64,000 nt of DNA from Amblyornis subalaris. Its lineage: Eukaryota > Chordata > Aves > Passeriformes > Ptilonorhynchidae. The stretch is taken from NCBI GenBank assembly GCA_018881555.1, contig JACAXG010000232.1, forward strand, positions 126,042-190,041, read 5' to 3'. Shown here in pieces: positions 36,894 to 48,449 of this stretch. The first letter of the stretch is position 1, and each line of letters begins with the position of its first letter. The notes under the pieces were generated by a model. The model saw only the letters and a list, made by a program, of their open reading frames with translations. It searched no databases and was not told where the DNA came from. The position numbers and the translations under genes are program-made.

Positions 36894-37234
36894 GTGGCTG
36901 AGGCTCATGCTGGGATGCCAGGAGCCAGGTCCTCGCCTCCATCCCTCACCAGACCAGTTTCCGACCCAAACGGCTGCCAGTCCCAAAGGGAAAGGGTATG
37001 GCCCAGGCCAGGGGATCCGCACAGGAGCAGCCCTTGGCACACNGGCCCCACGCGCTGCCTCGGCCCCGTGGGGGTCTGTGCCCCGCGGGGGGCTCTGTGG
37101 TCTCACACGGGGCTCTTGCAGCGGGCTGGTGCCACAGCTCCCGCCGTGCCCCCACCATGGCATGTGCCAGCAGCCAGGTGACACGCGGGGTGACACCTCC
37201 TCCGAGCAGCAGCCTCCTGGCACCACCGCCGGCC

Positions 37235-38755
37235 CTACTTCCCCTCGCAGAAGCCACAGAGGCAGCCGAGGCAGCCGTTGAGGATCTGGAGCAAGGCCAG
37301 CACCATCTCGGCTGCACTGACGAGCAGCAGCAGGGAGAACAGGACCACGTGCCAGGTCACGATGCCCTCGGGCTCCAGGCAGATGCTCCAGGTTCTCCGA
37401 TTGTATAGGTAGTTCTCAGCCCTGTGTGATGGGAAGGGGAGAAGATGCAGGATGCTGCCTGCAGCNCGTCTGTAATCCCATTGCTTTCTACCACGCAGGG
37501 TGTCCCAGACACCCCCCCATCATTCANCCCGAGGATGAGCAGGGTCTGGGGGGGTTGATGGAGATGGAAAGCACCACACAGANATCCGTGGAAGGTGAGG
37601 ATTTCTTGAGCTACCAGGGTCTTGCATCGGTCACCACCAGCAAGCGCCCACCCACCCCACCATCATAATTAATCCACTTAATTGGCAATAAATTGATGAG
37701 ACAGCAGCATCAAACGGGTGATTCAGCCCCTCACCTGGCATCAGGCCCCTGGCCAATGGCATCCAGGAAGGGGTAACCCCAGAGGGCTCCATGCCTGAGG
37801 CCGAGCTCGGTGGTGTTGTAGAAGCAGAGGGGGCCGTTGGTCAAGCCCACCCCGGAGAAGACGAAGCAGACGGCAGCGCCCAGGAGCGCCAGCTTGGAGA
37901 GCACGACAGAGATGAACGCCTGTGGGAGCACCCGCGGGGGACACAGGAAGTCAGGGGGCCTCCAAAAAGCAGCTGCAGGTTTTCAGCAGAGTTGGGAGCA
38001 GGGAAAACTCCCCTCCCCANCTGAGGCTGGAGCCATCACCGGGCTGGGCAGAAGTGGGCAGGGAGCGAGACGGGCAGGGAGTGGGGAGAGGCAGGGAGGG
38101 GAAGGGACGGTCCCAGCACACACATGAAGCCCTATCCTCTGGGAAGGTGGCATCCTGCCATGTCCCACCGTGCAGCCACTGGAGAGGGGCACCCTGCCAG
38201 GACCTGCTGTGGGAGAGGGGGCACCCGCCACATCCCACCATGGGACCGTGAGAGAGTGGGCTGTGACCCAACGCAGGAGAGGAGGATCCCTGCCATGTCC
38301 CAGCGCAGGGCCATGGAAGAGGTGGGACACAGCCCCACCCTGCCGCGCTGCCGGCGCTGCTTAGGTGCGGGTCCCGGCCCTGCCTTACGTTGGTGCGGGT
38401 GCCGCAGCCGGAGCAGCCGGCGCAGCGCCATCCCAGCGCCGTGACGTGGGTCGCTGCCAGCAGCACCTGTGCGGAGGAAAACACAGCTAGGGACGAAGGG
38501 GAGCCACCGGCCCTGCTCCACCCCTCCGTCCCTGCTCCAGACCCGGGAGGAAGGACGGGCGCATCCCGCGGTACTCACGGCGATGCCGCCTCCCCAGACG
38601 CCCGGCACGGCCTTGGCGTGGCTGCTGATGCGCCCCTCCAGCAGGTACTTGGATGCTCCGCCAGGGAAGAGCAGGAGGATGCTGGCTGCCATGGAGAGCG
38701 TGCCCAGCACCAGCAGGGAGGGACCCACGATCCGGCTGCACTTCCCCACACACAT
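37235..38755 (-). CDS. TM4SF19: Transmembrane 4 L6 family member 19
   Basis: Four-span membrane protein of the L6 group (TM4SF1/4/5/18/19/20). Molecular role is poorly defined; in mammals it is linked to osteoclasts and macrophages. Exons in transcript order: 38579-38755, 38389-38466, 37735-37919, 37235-37421, joining to 208 aa (human 209). Hydrophobic spans lie at about 9-31, 50-72, 86-110 and in exon 4 (VTWHVVLFSLLLL onward). LWGGG-type signature: VWGGGIA (53-59). The large extracellular loop has GPLCFYNTTEL, with an N-glycosylation site, and WSICLEPEG; their Cys residues are a likely disulfide pair. The C-terminus is Cys-rich (GCLGCLCGFCEGK). Exon 4 has no Met at its start, but phase and homology are clear. 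Being next to UBXN7, as on human 3q29, supports member 19 over other L6 proteins. Confidence 0.93.
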
Positions 38756-39057
38756 GACTGTTCTGCATGGGAACGGGGAGGAAGAGGAGGAGAGGAAAGA
38801 GCAGCACTGGGCCTCGTGGTGCCTTACGGCTTCCCCGCCCCGAGCCCATCTCACAGCCGTGGCTGGACGGGAATTGCTGGGTTGAGTTTTTGGCTCCCAG
38901 CCCGCCCCACTGGCACTGCCCCTACTTGAGGGCAATTTCCAATGCAAATCCTAATATTTCTCTGCCAAATGGGCAATGGAGTTCCCACACCAAGCCCCAA
39001 GACCTGTGTGACCGCAGGATTGGCTCCTCCAAAGTGTGTCCCTGCCCCCTGACAGGT

Positions 39058-39116
39058 CCTGAAGGAGATGGTCTTCAAGGTTCCTTCCAACCCAAACCAG
39101 TCTGAGGTTCTATGAA
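39058..39116 (+). repeat. CR1 LINE 3' tip
   Basis: Only the last about 60 bp remain: GGTTCCTTCCAACCCAAACC and a closing GAGGTTCTATGAAA. Confidence 0.8.
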
Positions 39117-41765
39117 AATGTTACTGTAGGGAGCCAACCACCTAGCACAGCTCACTTTGGCTCTCACTGTTTACATCGAGCAGAAGGGAGCCAGGAAAGA
39201 GGCAAAATCCTTGGACAAGGACTTGTGAAAGCACATCAGTCTCCAATCAAATCCAACAGCAACTCTATCCCTGTTGCACACTAGTCCTACTGTAGGTCTG
39301 AGTATGCTGAAACCAATTCAAGTCAATTAAGAAAACATCATTACCGGTCCTCCAGCTCCACTGGCATCTTATTAAGTTATGAGTTTACCTAGAAAGCACC
39401 TGCCCATCTCCAGGTGATATCTTGTCCAAAATTGCCTCTCTTCTGTACCTGCAAGCCCCTCATCTTGTACAGGATGTCCATCGGTTGCTCTGGGACCACT
39501 GAAAGCAACCTGCTTTGCTGTTGTCCTGGATTCCAGGTTTCTTCTACCCTGGGTTCTTTTTGCTCTAAGTTGTGCTTATTAATTTTCCTTTCCCTGTAGA
39601 TTGCGACCCATTTTGCAGCAGTACCCTGGATCGAGCTGCTTCTTGCGCTGGCTGTTTTATTTCATGCTCGCTCTGGCTTTGGGAAGCAGAAGCGGCTGTG
39701 GCTCCGTGGCTCCACGTGACTGTTTCCGTGGGAAGAGCTGCCTCAGCCCCTCGTGCGGGGCCTCAGCGCCAGCGAGGAGCAGCCCGGGCAGCGCGTCCGG
39801 CACGGCCCAAGGGCACCAGCCCAGCGGGGTCTGCTCGGAACCAGCCACGCCAGTCCCAGCTGGGGAGGGCTGAGCATGGGGGAACAGGGCTGTGACACCT
39901 GCGTGGAGAGGACATGAGCCAAGACACCTGAGGTGGACCATCAGTTCCACCCATCCTGGAATTCCACCTCTCTTGATTTCCATCCTCCCTGCCTTATAGG
40001 GAATTTAGGGCCTCTTGCCTTCAGTGAGGTCTCGCCAGCAGTCCAGGGATTGTGTGTGGTGGTGTCCCCCATCGCAGCCATGTGTATCCAGCACTGAGTC
40101 CCACCTCCCCACCATGGAGAACCTTCTGGAACAGCTCCTGCTCCTCTGAGCTCACAGCCTGGGCTGTCAGCAGCCAGAGCCTGTCTGCACGTCTCCCCTC
40201 AGCCTCTCCAAGGGCTCTCCTTCCCTGGCACCACTGCCCTCTCCCTGGGGATGCCAGGAGGTCTTGTTCTCCCAGGAAGCTCCCATGGCATGCTGTCNTC
40301 TCAAAACACTCCCCTGAGGGAGAAGCTTCTACCACAGCCAAAAACCCCTGTGCAGGGGGAGGCAAACTCAAAGTGCCAGTGATCCAGTCTCCGTTAGGAC
40401 CCTTGAGAGCTGGACTCCCTTCTGCCAGCACATCTCCAGGACCAAAAGCACAGACACTCCATCAAAGCCCAGGGAACTTGTCCTCCCCACTTCCCAGCTT
40501 ACCTGGGAGTGATGCCACGCAGAGCCAGCAGCGTCCACCCCTTGGATGAGCCCTGTCCTGGAGGCATCATCTATGGGTGAGTATTTATGACACCTCAGGG
40601 TGTGCTTGCCTCCTCCGCCCCAAGGGCCGCCCACCACATCCGTCATGACCCTCCATCTCTCACACTTCCAAAGGAAGGATGACTGGCAGGATGAGCCAGC
40701 CTCTGCTAATGCTGCAACTGATGTTTCTGCCCAGTTCTTCCTCCTTTCAGAATTTACACAGGCAGAGTTCAGCAAAACAGGCACAGGCTTGCTCCTGGAA
40801 CAAGCTGGGGTGACTATGTNGGGATAACACTTTCCTCTCTCACTAATTCTTCAATAAAAGCTTCAGAATAAACCTTCTCTTGAGTCAGATGGTTCCTACC
40901 TCCCACCTTTTGCTTCCTCACAGGTGTCCCAGCTTTTCCTCAGGTGTTGAGTGTATCCCCATCACATGTGTATCTCATGCTTTGGTAATAAGATTGATAG
41001 AGAAAGGTTATTTCTGGATATCTTAATTATTGCAAGTCATCAGACACCAGCATTTCCTGCCTGGGGTGCCCATGGCTGGCAGTTAATGTGAAATGAGGAA
41101 ACTCTGATTCCTACAGAGAAGGTCAGGAACAGGACCAGGAGAACNGGAATGACCTCTGTGCCAAGGACAGGAGACATGGCAGCTGTAGCACCAAAAAATG
41201 GCAAAAATGGGGCAGTTTTGTTGGTAGAGGGGTTGCAGGTGGCACAAGCAAAGAGAAGAATGGCTTGTGGGCTGTGCAGGCAGAAGGAAGCACCTTCTCA
41301 AAGTCAAGTTTTGAGAAGGTTCCTATTCCTCCTGTGTTCATCGTGAGGACCAGAGGCTTGGGATGAGGCTTCCCCATCTGCCACGGCCACGATGCCGTCT
41401 CAGTGCCCTGAGACAGTTGTGCCCTGATAGGGTAAGTACAGGCAGCATTTGCAGTGCTACTCCCCAACTTGCTCTCCCCAGGTTGACCCACACAAGTGGC
41501 ATTTGCCAGTGTTTCAAAGTGGCTTTTCCTGCTTTTGAATCAATGCGTACAGGATTGTTGAGGGGATAAATCCTGCTCCAAGACAGGAAGAAACAGAAGA
41601 TGGAGCTGGAGCCCTCGAAGAGCCACATGGGAAAAGATGAATGGGTGAGGCCAAGTTCCACCAGGCAATTCCATTCCTCTAGCACAGATAAGCTGAGGAG
41701 CAGATTATCTGACAGTTCCTCTGAAAGGAAAATCAGAGTTGGCACCAGGACGCAAGTTCCTCTTT

Positions 41766-41907
41766 TAGTCACAGAATCACAGAATAGTCCAAGTGGGAAG
41801 GGACCCAGCGGGATCAAGCCCAACTCTTATGTGAACAGTCCATGCAGGGATTGAACCTGTGACCTTGGCATCATTAACATGGTGCTCAAGCACCTGAGTT
41901 AATCCCA
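41766..41907 (-). mobile_element. TguSINE1-like SINE: tRNA-Ile head with CR1-like tail
   Basis: Read on the minus strand, 41838-41907 resembles tRNA-Ile. It has TTAACTCAGGTGCTTGAG in the A-box/D-arm position, TTAATGATGCCAAGGTCA across the anticodon arm (anticodon AAT kept), and a B box GGTTCAATCC. The rest, to 41766, is a CR1-type 3' end closing on TTCTGTGATTCTGTGACT. A tRNA-Ile head plus CR1 tail is the structure of TguSINE1, known from passerines. The acceptor stem is degraded, so it is not a working tRNA gene. Confidence 0.8.
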
Positions 41908-43617
41908 GGGTATTTATCCTTAAATAAGACAAATTAGTCCCTAAAATGCAGATGGAGCAAAGACAAAGCACGCAGGATAAGCGGAGTCTCATTTCTCCTT
42001 CCTCTCTTCTTCTACTTAGAAAGAGGGGAACCCATTCTTCACTTCACTGGAAGAAAACGTTTTGCAACCTCATCTTGTGCCTTTCCTACGTCACAGCACT
42101 GAGGTTCCCATGTTCCCATACACATGATCTGCTCCATCACCTCCCACAGGAAACCCCACGCCAGGCAGTGTGAAGCATCAGGGTGACGCTCTTTTCCCAG
42201 ATCGCTGATCTTTTCCTTAAAAGATTAATCATAATAATAAAAGGCTAATTTTAGCCCAGCACATGAGGGGCTGTGTGCCTGCCTTTCTCACACCAGAGTT
42301 CAATTGTGAAAGTATCAGCACAGCAAATATGGGCAAGGAACTTGCTGCCAGGCCACCCAGTCCTGGTGCAGCCAAACGTGCTCCCACATAACACAATTCC
42401 AGCTTGGTCCTCCTGCTGACTCCTTCTCGCAGCTGAAGAGATGCCTTCACTTCCCTGCTCCTNTCCTTCACTTCCCCAGACTCCTTTGGGGCTGGGGAAA
42501 TTGCATGGCAGGCTGGATTTCAAGAGTAGTTTGGCTAGTGGTAGTTTGGAGAACCAAAGAGGCTGAGCTGAGTTTGAATTGGTGAGAAGGAACCNTTCTG
42601 TGCCAAACCAGCCTCCACCCCAGTCCTGGATGGAAGATGTTCAGCACGACCCTGTTCTCTCTCACTCCTCTCTGTAGCATCTGCAAATCTATTTCTGCCA
42701 GGAATTCTTCAAAATCCCCTTAGACAAGCCCTGCAGGGCATTTGTGGCTAGAACTGATTGAGGAAACATCAACATGATGCTGGACAATATTTGCTTTAGG
42801 GCCTTTAGGAATATCGCCTGAATTTATAGTTCCGATAANCCAACTCCATGAAAAGTTAGAAGTTTGGAGAAAGGAAAAATAAATAAATAAAGCCCAAGAG
42901 GTATTTTGAGTTTGAGGTATTTCCTTGACCTGCAGACTGATGAAAAAAGATTTCCGACTCAGTTGGAAAAGGAAATATTTTCCTAAGCTGCATGAAGAGT
43001 TCACGGCATTTTCCAGCTTCCGTAAGTGGCTGTGGCTGAGGTCACTGTTTCAGTGGAGACCTACCTACAGTCAGGAACACTAGGACGACCCAAAATTGAT
43101 TTCTTAATTTCTGCTTCTCCACTGTACCTGCCAAGTCCTTGTCCAGAAGGGCCTCTGCTCATTGGCATTTCATGCGNGGCCACGACAGGAATGTCCCAAG
43201 GAGCCCAAGGAGAACTGCAGAAGTCAGAGGCTCTGCCTTGACAACNCCCATACAAAAGGATGCTGACAGTTCAGAACAGAAAGCCCCATTTTCTCTGCTC
43301 TTCCACTCGGAAGGATGGAAAATCCTAGCCCTGCCTCTTTTTATTCATTTTCATAGGGGTGTTTTTCCTATCAAGGTCCCGTAAGTTTGTCTCACTTCAA
43401 GATTTTGTATCCTCCAGAACAGTCTGAAGCTTTCTTGGGCAAAACAAGCAGTGCACTGCCATCAACAGTTCCTTATCCTTCTACCCCAGTATCCTTCAGG
43501 AAAAACCCAGGAATTGCCCNTATAACACAGGGACAGACTTTCATTAGAACTAAACCAACAAATAAACCCCAATCCCAAAAAACCAAGAACTGAAGAAAGC
43601 TATTGAAAACAGTTTGT

Positions 43618-43623
43618 TTTATT
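43618..43623 (-). terminator. UBXN7: Candidate UBXN7 polyadenylation signal
   Basis: Canonical AATAAA on the minus strand with TGTTTTC-type sequence about 20 bases downstream. Other hexamers may be used as well. Confidence 0.45.
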
Positions 43624-44169
43624 TCCAGGATCAAATATTACAATAGGACATTTACATATATTTATAAAAAATGCAGCAGTTGTGTATATAGATCAGAGGT
43701 TTCCTTGAGTTTGGTCCCTCCCAGCACAGTGAGCTGAAAACTTCCAAATTAATCCTCTCCCTCCTCCCACGTGAAGTCGCCATCATTGAAAAAGAAAGTG
43801 ACCACTGTAACAAGCCGTCNCTTAGAAAGTGGATGCCCCACAGTTCCAGGAAACAGCCTCATTTTTAAAAAATCATCTGCCCTAGAATCTGGTGTCTCTG
43901 AGTTTTACCCAGATGTTCTCCATATAAATCTGGTCTATAAAATAGCACCTCGTCCCCTGCTCCGCACACAGTTCCACACCTTCCATCTCAGCACCATTTC
44001 ACAAGCAGTTACAGTGACTTTTCTCTGCACTGCAGACACTCCCAGCGATTACAGACAGTGACCAAGTCCCGAATTTCTGCCGTCCCTCACAAGGTGCCCA
44101 TGGAAAACAAGAGAGAACCCAAGGCAGGTGGAGGCACTGCTGTCGAGTGCCGCAGTCTCAGACCAAACC

Positions 44170-44172
<3 letters not shown>

Positions 44173-44216
<44 letters not shown>
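44173..44216. repeat. (GT)22 microsatellite
   Basis: Twenty-two uninterrupted GT units; they read as CA repeats in a UBXN7 transcript if the 3' UTR extends this far. Confidence 0.97.
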
Positions 44217-44218
<2 letters not shown>

Positions 44219-47200
44219 ATATGGCTCTGTTTGTTGGGAGTGGCCAGACACCAAGCATCTCACGGACAAGAGGAGACAGGAATTAAAGTCACCACAGAAA
44301 GGGCATCCATTAACCTCGCCAGCTCCAAATCCAGACAAGCCTGTGGGTACTTCCAACAGCACCGCCAGCACAGGGCTCAGAATNAGTTTGTTTTGTCTTT
44401 GAAACAGGAGCTGTTCCATTTACAGAAAATAACTTGTTAAAATAAACAAATAGAAAGGGTGAGGGAGAGCAGAGGCTGGATTTGAGTCTGTTGGAACAGC
44501 CAGACAAGGCACTGCCANTCCTTAGGGGACAGCGACTTTACACTTCACCCACCTAAAGCACATCTCTGCCACCCCTTCTCCTCCTGGAACACGGGACTAC
44601 CCGTTTCAGCAACTTGACTGAACAGAGATTACACCAGAAGAAAGTAGTGACATTTAATACAAACTAAAAAGGAACAAAAATGAAGTGGTAAAGCCTTGAA
44701 ATGACACAGATCTCCCCACTCACACGGACATTCCTACACAGGTCTCTATGTTCATGATTTGTTTTTACATGGTTTACCAAAAAACCACCACAACCACCAC
44801 ATTTCATGCATCTCTGCAGCATTTCCTACCTGACAAACACAGCCCAAGTGATGCTTTGCCCACAAAAGAAAACTGGTTTTAGTTTAGCCCTTACTGCTCG
44901 AGTCCCCGTGAACCAGCTTGGTGCTCTGACAGGAACAGGAGTNTGAGACCCTTCAGCAGAGAGGTCGAGTTATTAAAACCTGCACCAAACCCAGTTTGTG
45001 CAAAGGTACAAACCACAGCTCCAGTCCCAGGGGATGTCGAGTGCACAAATCTGGGAGTCCCTGAAGAATATGGCTCTGAAGGACGTGGACCCTGTGAAAC
45101 ACAAGCTGGACAAAGGAGAGGTGTCACTTCCCCCTGACAGTGAGGAGCAGGTCAGGGAGCTCCAGGAAGAGCTGATGAAAAATTCCTGTTTAAATCTACT
45201 TAGGAACAACGGTACCTTTGTATGCTTTTTACAGACAACTGTATTTTACAAGGCTACATGCACATGCTGGACATTCCTCTCATACTGGTGGTGTTAACCG
45301 AGCTGATTTATCAGGAAAAGCAATGCTCTGCAGTCCATGAATGTCAGAAAATGTAAAGATCACAGACCTTAGTTCAAAGCCTAATGAAAACAACCCAAGT
45401 ATGACCAGAAATGTTTGCCCCGGCCTTCACCCACCCTTTTTAGGTCACTGAGGAATGCTGTGAGGTTGAAGCTGGTCAATCAGCTTGACTTAACAGCATG
45501 TAACATCAGAAAGATCCAAAATTCTTCTGTGGGTCTCTAAAGTGGGAAGTAAATGTCTCAGCAGCCCCTGGCAGTGAAAGCCAGAGCTCTTTTCACCCTT
45601 GCTCCTGAATCCTGGTTGTGGCTGGGACTACCGGACATTACATCCCAAAACAAAGCCGTGGTAGATGAAGAGCACAGGCAAAGGGAACGACTCCACAAGC
45701 AACNAGGAGCTCCAGCTTCAAACACAAGAGCCCTGGCCAGTTCTCCACCCAGAAGAACCTCCACTGCCTACATGCACTGCTGCTCCTTCGACCTCACCAG
45801 TCCTTGCANCACCACCTGCAAATCCCGACCAAGCGACACCCGCAGGAAGCCACAAACCACAGCCCTTGAAGNATTTGCTTCCTTTGTCCTTCATAGTTCA
45901 ACATCTTATTTTGCAATCAAATTTAAGGCATTTTTTCCAGCCTGTCAAAGGCAATTTGAGTTTCAGATTTCACATCTAGAAGTGACTACTTAAAGGCTCT
46001 TTAAACAGTGCCCAACCAGGCATCACCTTCGCTGCTATGAGCTCTCCCAGGCAGGACTTGGTTTGTGTTTTCAACCACGTTCCTCAGGCCAGCAAAATAC
46101 ATTCCTCCCCAGGGATGAAGATCTGGAGAGGCTGTATCCTGGTTGGTGCAGTTTCCTATCAGCTTTCAGCGCCCACTGCACAGCTGATGTGTGTCACAGC
46201 ACTGGGTTTGTTTGGGCTGGGAAGAAGAGAGAGAAGAATGAAGAGAAGAGCCAAAAGCAGGGATACATATTCCTTAAAAATTCTTTTCTCTGTCTCTTGC
46301 TCTCAAAGCAAAGCAAAAGAAAANTGACAGAAAAAAACCCTTGTGACACAGAAACAAAAAAAACCAACCCAGGATCACAGTTTCCTGGAACAGAACAAAC
46401 TACTGGAAACCACAAGATGGGAGAAAAATGCCATTTTCAATGTAAATGTTCAACTTCCCATTCTTCTTTCCCCTGTTTGAGCAACTCCTGGTCTCATCAC
46501 AGAGCTCAGCCCAGCCCCCCGCACAGGAGCACACCCNGGAGGGGCAGGGGAGGGAAGCTGCCAATAAACAACACCTGGGACCAGTTATTCCAACCAGGCA
46601 GCTGGAGCTGCTCCAGGAGGCTTTAGGTCTACATGAAAATGCGAGTTACGAGTCTGGATATCCAGGAACTAAAGGATCTTTCAGTCTAGAGGTGCCACTG
46701 TTGTTTCACAAGCCAAACAGCAGACCCCCCTGCACTTTCCCGTGGTGGGAGCAGCCTCCACACCAGGGTGTCTTTATAAACCAAAAATGGCATCTGGTGT
46801 CACGTCAACCATTGATCAGGAAACTGAGATCAGATCCTGCATCCTGACACTACACCCTGCAGCAGGAAGGGAAATCAACTTATACAATTGCATGATTACA
46901 TGTCAGATGTCAATTATGAGCAGGAGACAGCTGTGAGCTGAAGGTTTCATGGGGAACGCAAGACATTTTTTGTGATTTCTTGCATNTAAAGATTCCAAAG
47001 AATGGAGGCTAGTACGAAATCAAAGCCAAATTATCTTGAAAAGCTGGAATATGGTAAATTTCTGATTTCTACAGTCTTCAAGAAGCACAATCATCTGAGA
47101 GTGGCAGAAAAAGTCAGCACTTACGGCAGGTCCCAAGTGCCTTTCTCCTCAGTGATTGAAGAGCATGTTAAACTGAGATTTTAGGTGTAAACACTAAAAA

Positions 47201-48449
47201 TTCACCACACCCTGCCAATGGCTGTGGTAGTTAANTCCTGTCCCACGGGAACAGCTGCTGAAACACCAACTGATCAACAGCTCCATGTCTACAGAAGTCA
47301 CTGAAGGAAAAACAGGGCACTGACTTCTGGTGCCAGCTTCCAGAGCTGAAAGGAAGGCCTGAACCAAGGAGCAGCTTTCCATGCAGCCCTCCAAATTTAG
47401 AGGTGACAGCAGATGAATATGGAAATAGAATAAAAATTGTCCCAGGGAGTTCAAGCCACCAGGCTGGGAAGTGTTCTATGAAGCATTAATTGATGCTCAA
47501 TGCAGCCAGTGCTGTAAAACCCCTGCAAAGCCACTCACTCCTGGGAAAACCAACCACTGTGCCAAGGAAAAAGGCCAACTGACTGTCAAGTCTCTATGNC
47601 AGGTGTTTTCAGAGAAACCACCACCTTTGCAGTACCCTGGCGCCTTCTGTTGTCATTTGCAAAATCCTGAGAGCAAGTAAGAAGACACTTTGAGGATGCT
47701 GGGAAGAGAACATGGAAAACCCACTCACTCCCACAAAGGACTTGGTTCTGCTCCAGCAGTGGATACAGAGCTTTCCCCCTGGGCCAAGCAGTCAATCCCA
47801 TATAGGGCATAGGTGGCTTTTGGGGGGGTTAGTTGCTTTATTTACTATGTCCACTGGCAATTTAAAGCAGGAGGAAAACATGCAGGCAATCTAGATTAGA
47901 TGGGGGCACAGTATTTTACCACAGCTCAACCCAACTCCTTTCTAAAACCAGAATGTTGGATAAGAGAAGCCTGGAAGGTTAATGGAGACCTTTTGTGCAG
48001 GGAATCCAAACAAAGGAAAGACTGTCTTGAAGACTATGCCCTCTCCTTACAGAGAGATGCCTCAGTGCCTTATCACACACTCTTTACAAAAATAAATTAA
48101 ACAAAACAGATTTAAGAATAGCAGCGAGAAGGGTTTGTGTATTATGGCCACTCCAAGCTCCAGCATGCTGGATACACAGATCACTGTTTTACTTTATTCC
48201 AGGAAAGCAGAGGAAAGATGTTCTTCCCAATGCTCTCTGCAGCTGAGGAAGAAAATAAAACTCTTGAGCACTCTCATTTGGTCACTAGAGCAGGAGCAGG
48301 GAGGGAGAGAGAGGAGGAGAGAGAAGGGCCAGTCAGCTGCCTGTCTGATTCCAGCACTGCAATCCTATGACCCTTAACTGCATATTTAAAGACTGTTGTC
48401 CCAGGCAAAGAGCAGAGGGAGGAAGGCTGGGAGAACTCAGGCCACAGTG

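Larger units (their letters stand above)
35082..37234. other. Intergenic region, NEU4 to TM4SF19 (convergent)
   Basis: The 3' ends of NEU4 and TM4SF19 face each other here. An AATATA variant with a GT-rich follow-up lies near 35241 and may end NEU4. Two LTR-like elements occupy 35575-35869 and about 36500-36893. I looked for immunoglobulin V-domain exons of PDCD1, the human neighbour of NEU4, and recognised none. Confidence 0.6.
38756..43599. other. Intergenic region, TM4SF19 to the UBXN7 3' end
   Basis: TM4SF19 and UBXN7 are tandem on the minus strand, so this is the TM4SF19 upstream region. It holds a CR1 3' tip at 39058, a CpG-rich patch at 39600-39870, and a tRNA-derived SINE at 41766. 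No recognised protein-coding exon was found. Confidence 0.6.
43600..48449 (-). other. UBXN7: Probable UBXN7 3' UTR (about 4.8 kb)
   Basis: No repeat-family element or coding exon interrupts the stretch from the UBXN7 stop codon to an AATAAA on the minus strand at 43618-43623, which has a T-rich downstream element. Long 3' UTRs are usual for this gene in vertebrates. It contains the GT/CA dinucleotide array at 44173-44216. The extent is inferred. Confidence 0.55.

Noticed and set aside
35082..37234. PDCD1 (expected next to NEU4 by human gene order)
   Set aside because: No immunoglobulin V-type exon with the paired Cys and Trp pattern could be seen on either strand.
38132..38947. 271-codon minus-strand open frame
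   Set aside because: It reads through TM4SF19 introns and only part of it is the true exon frame; the spliced exons give the family protein.
41838..41907. tRNA-Ile gene on the minus strand
   Set aside because: The anticodon and B box survive, but the acceptor stem is mismatched and the copy runs straight into a CR1-type tail; it is the head of a SINE.
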